Positions 40,730-41,873 of a DNA stretch of 41,873 bases are shown piece after piece (position 1 is the first letter of the stretch; each line of letters starts with the position of its first letter). Origin of the DNA: JBNKFQ01 sp050289385. GTDB lineage: Bacteria > Pseudomonadota > Gammaproteobacteria > Pseudomonadales > Porticoccaceae. The stretch covers positions 1 through 41,873 of the forward strand of contig JBNKFQ010000257.1 of assembly GCA_050289385.1 (NCBI GenBank). The letters are read 5' to 3'. Under the pieces are notes generated by a model. The model was not told the DNA's origin, ran no database searches, and saw only the letters and a program-made list of their open reading frames with translations. Made by a program: the position numbers and the translations under genes.

Positions 40730-41131
40730 TTACTCTCTCGCCTTGCCTGAGTTCCTCTCTGGCAATAAAACAATGTGCCCCTCTTCTGATCGAATAACAT
40801 CGAGAGGCAATGCGATATCGAGACTTTTCACCAGGCTATCAATCTTGTCGGTCTGAAACGATGCCGTCACCTGCAATTCGCCCAGATTCTCCGACCACAA
40901 CATGATTTTTTCAGGAAAGTAGCGATTGGCGTCGGCAACGACTTCGCGCAGGCTGGCATCTTCGTACAATAAAAAACCGGTTCGCCATGCAGCCAACCGC
41001 GTATTACCAATGGTTTGCACAGGTCCAAATTCACCTTGATAACTGGCGCTTATTTGCTGCCCTGCTGTCAACTGATGGGTCGCTTCCTGCTCCTTCCCGG
41101 CCCCGGATACTTGTACAGCGCCGTCCGTAAT
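40730..41131 (-). pseudogene. Truncated FecR-like anti-sigma remnant
   Basis: About 134 codons of the C-terminal, periplasmic half of a FecR protein remain: TDGAVQVSGAG, LTAGQQISAS, RLAAWRTGFLLYEDASLREVV, and the C-terminal DUF4974-like LQVTASFQTDKIDSLVKSL. A stop codon closes the frame at 41132-41134. The cytoplasmic anti-sigma part and transmembrane helix are missing, and no FecI sigma gene is nearby. The only start codons are a TTG and others without a ribosome site. It lies between two paralogous TBDR genes, the downstream one with an STN domain, so it is probably the leftover of a FecI-FecR-receptor set. A 13-bp repeat (CCTTACTCTCT, 40715-40738) overlaps its stop. Confidence 0.75.
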
Positions 41132-41208
41132 TCAGTGCCTGTCCCGTACTTACTCCTGGCCAGAGTATTGGTGGATCATTATGTGAAAGAGCAGGATTAA
41201 GTTGGGAG

Positions 41209-41249
41209 AAAAAAAGCCGACTGGATATTTTATCTACCCAATCGGCTTT
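41209..41249 (-). terminator. Terminator of right-edge TBDR gene
   Basis: On the minus strand AAAGCCGA (41249-41242 complement) and TCGGCTTT form an 8-bp stem with a 21-base loop and a following T-run. It lies 112 bp after the receptor stop (41361). The loop and stem resemble the hairpin at 27081-27129. Confidence 0.65.
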
Positions 41250-41360
41250 GAGAGGCTTGGAAAATTGTTCAGGAAAAATGGCTTTGTTAACTCATCCGCC
41301 CAGGACAATTTTTTTGAGAGTGCAAAGTGTGTAATTTCTTCTCTCGATGTTAAATGTCTC

Positions 41361-41873
41361 TTAAAAACGATAAGAAAAATTCACACCCATAGTTCTCGGG
41401 CGCAGACGGTAACCCCGCAGAGCTGATGTAGTACCTCTATTACTAAAAGCAGCATCCACCCAGGTCAGATCGTTTGCATTGGTGAGATTGTTGACGAAGA
41501 CATCGACATTCACCTTGCCAATCGTGGCACCGGCTTTCAGATGAACCTGACTGAAGTCACCGGAAGACGGAACATATGCCGGTTGATTGATATAGGTGGT
41601 GTACTCACCGACATAGGCGTAGTCGACCCGGGCAAAGGCGTCATAACCCGACAGATTGAACGCATATTCCAGGCCGGCACTGAGGTTGATGTCCGCCGAG
41701 CCGGGCAGGTCAGTGCCATCCTCGCCGATGCTTGAACTACCGTTAAGCTTGGCTTCGTTATAGGAGGCACTGAAATCCAGCCGCAGGTTGTCCGTCAGCA
41801 AAAACCGGGAATCCAGCTCAACCCCCTGCGAGATGGATTTGCCCGCGTTGTCTTGATAGGTGCCACAAAAATT
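41361..41873 (-). CDS. TonB-dependent receptor, C-terminal barrel (runs off right edge)
   Basis: The last 170 residues of a receptor closely related to the one at 37966-40599. Shared stretches include DLPGSAD, NLSAGLEY, VNNLTNANDLTW, RGYRLRPRT and the ending VNFSYRF. By eye, about two-thirds of residues are identical, with the differences in the loops. The frame is open to the edge with no start inside the window. The two receptors are tandem paralogs on the minus strand, with the FecR remnant between. Whether this one also has an STN domain cannot be seen. Confidence 0.9.
   Translation of the reverse strand, partial: NFCGTYQDNAGKSISQGVELDSRFLLTDNLRLDFSASYNEAKLNGSSSIGEDGTDLPGSADINLSAGLEYAFNLSGYDAFARVDYAYVGEYTTYINQPAYVPSSGDFSQVHLKAGATIGKVNVDVFVNNLTNANDLTWVDAAFSNRGTTSALRGYRLRPRTMGVNFSYRF

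Overview
The window looks like a chromosome segment of a free-living, probably marine or aquatic gammaproteobacterium. The evidence is the E. coli-like Grx4, the Pseudomonas-type class Ia ribonucleotide reductase, the several TonB-dependent receptors (TBDRs) and the many secreted hydrolases. A Cellvibrionales-like host is my guess from the overall flavour; no rRNA or other marker is present to prove it. No tRNA, rRNA, CRISPR array, complete insertion sequence or prophage gene was seen.

Left part (1-11.5 kb), housekeeping: a 2-Cys peroxiredoxin (cut by the left edge) and a monothiol glutaredoxin on the minus strand; argD-argF for arginine synthesis; a Fur-box-controlled FecA-like TBDR; then nrdA-nrdB behind a readable control region (DnaA box, -35/-10, two NrdR-like boxes) and ended by a terminator. 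A GNAT acetyltransferase follows.

Middle (11.5-18.9 kb): a catalase-peroxidase with a signal peptide behind a 16-bp-period repeat array, an Omp85-like outer membrane protein, a YpeA-like acetyltransferase, a lipoprotein with a coiled coil, a DinB-like protein and a small unknown protein. Two MITE-like elements (18259-18530 and 34022-34291), each about 270 bp with nested inverted repeats, have lone copies of their ends elsewhere in the window (3643 and 11753).

18.97-21.53 kb holds the most unusual locus: a four-gene minus-strand operon with an ECF sigma factor and its zinc-motif anti-sigma factor, bracketed by two secreted proteins that both end in long (R/K)-P-(D/E) triplet tails. A GGAACC-N16-CGTGAT promoter lies just upstream of the first gene, so the sigma factor probably drives its own operon. 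This is the best candidate for an undescribed system.

Right part (21.6-41.9 kb), mostly minus strand: an outer-membrane channel-like protein, a TBDR, an S9 peptidase, a triheme cytochrome c joined to a HiPIP-like protein, an AraC-type regulator, a Tat-signal aldo/keto reductase, a glycosyltransferase, a two-DTG aspartic protease (plus strand), a 1107-residue propeller-amidohydrolase, and two paralogous TBDRs separated by a truncated FecR remnant. The region fits uptake and breakdown of peptides or metal chelates, but the substrates cannot be read from sequence.
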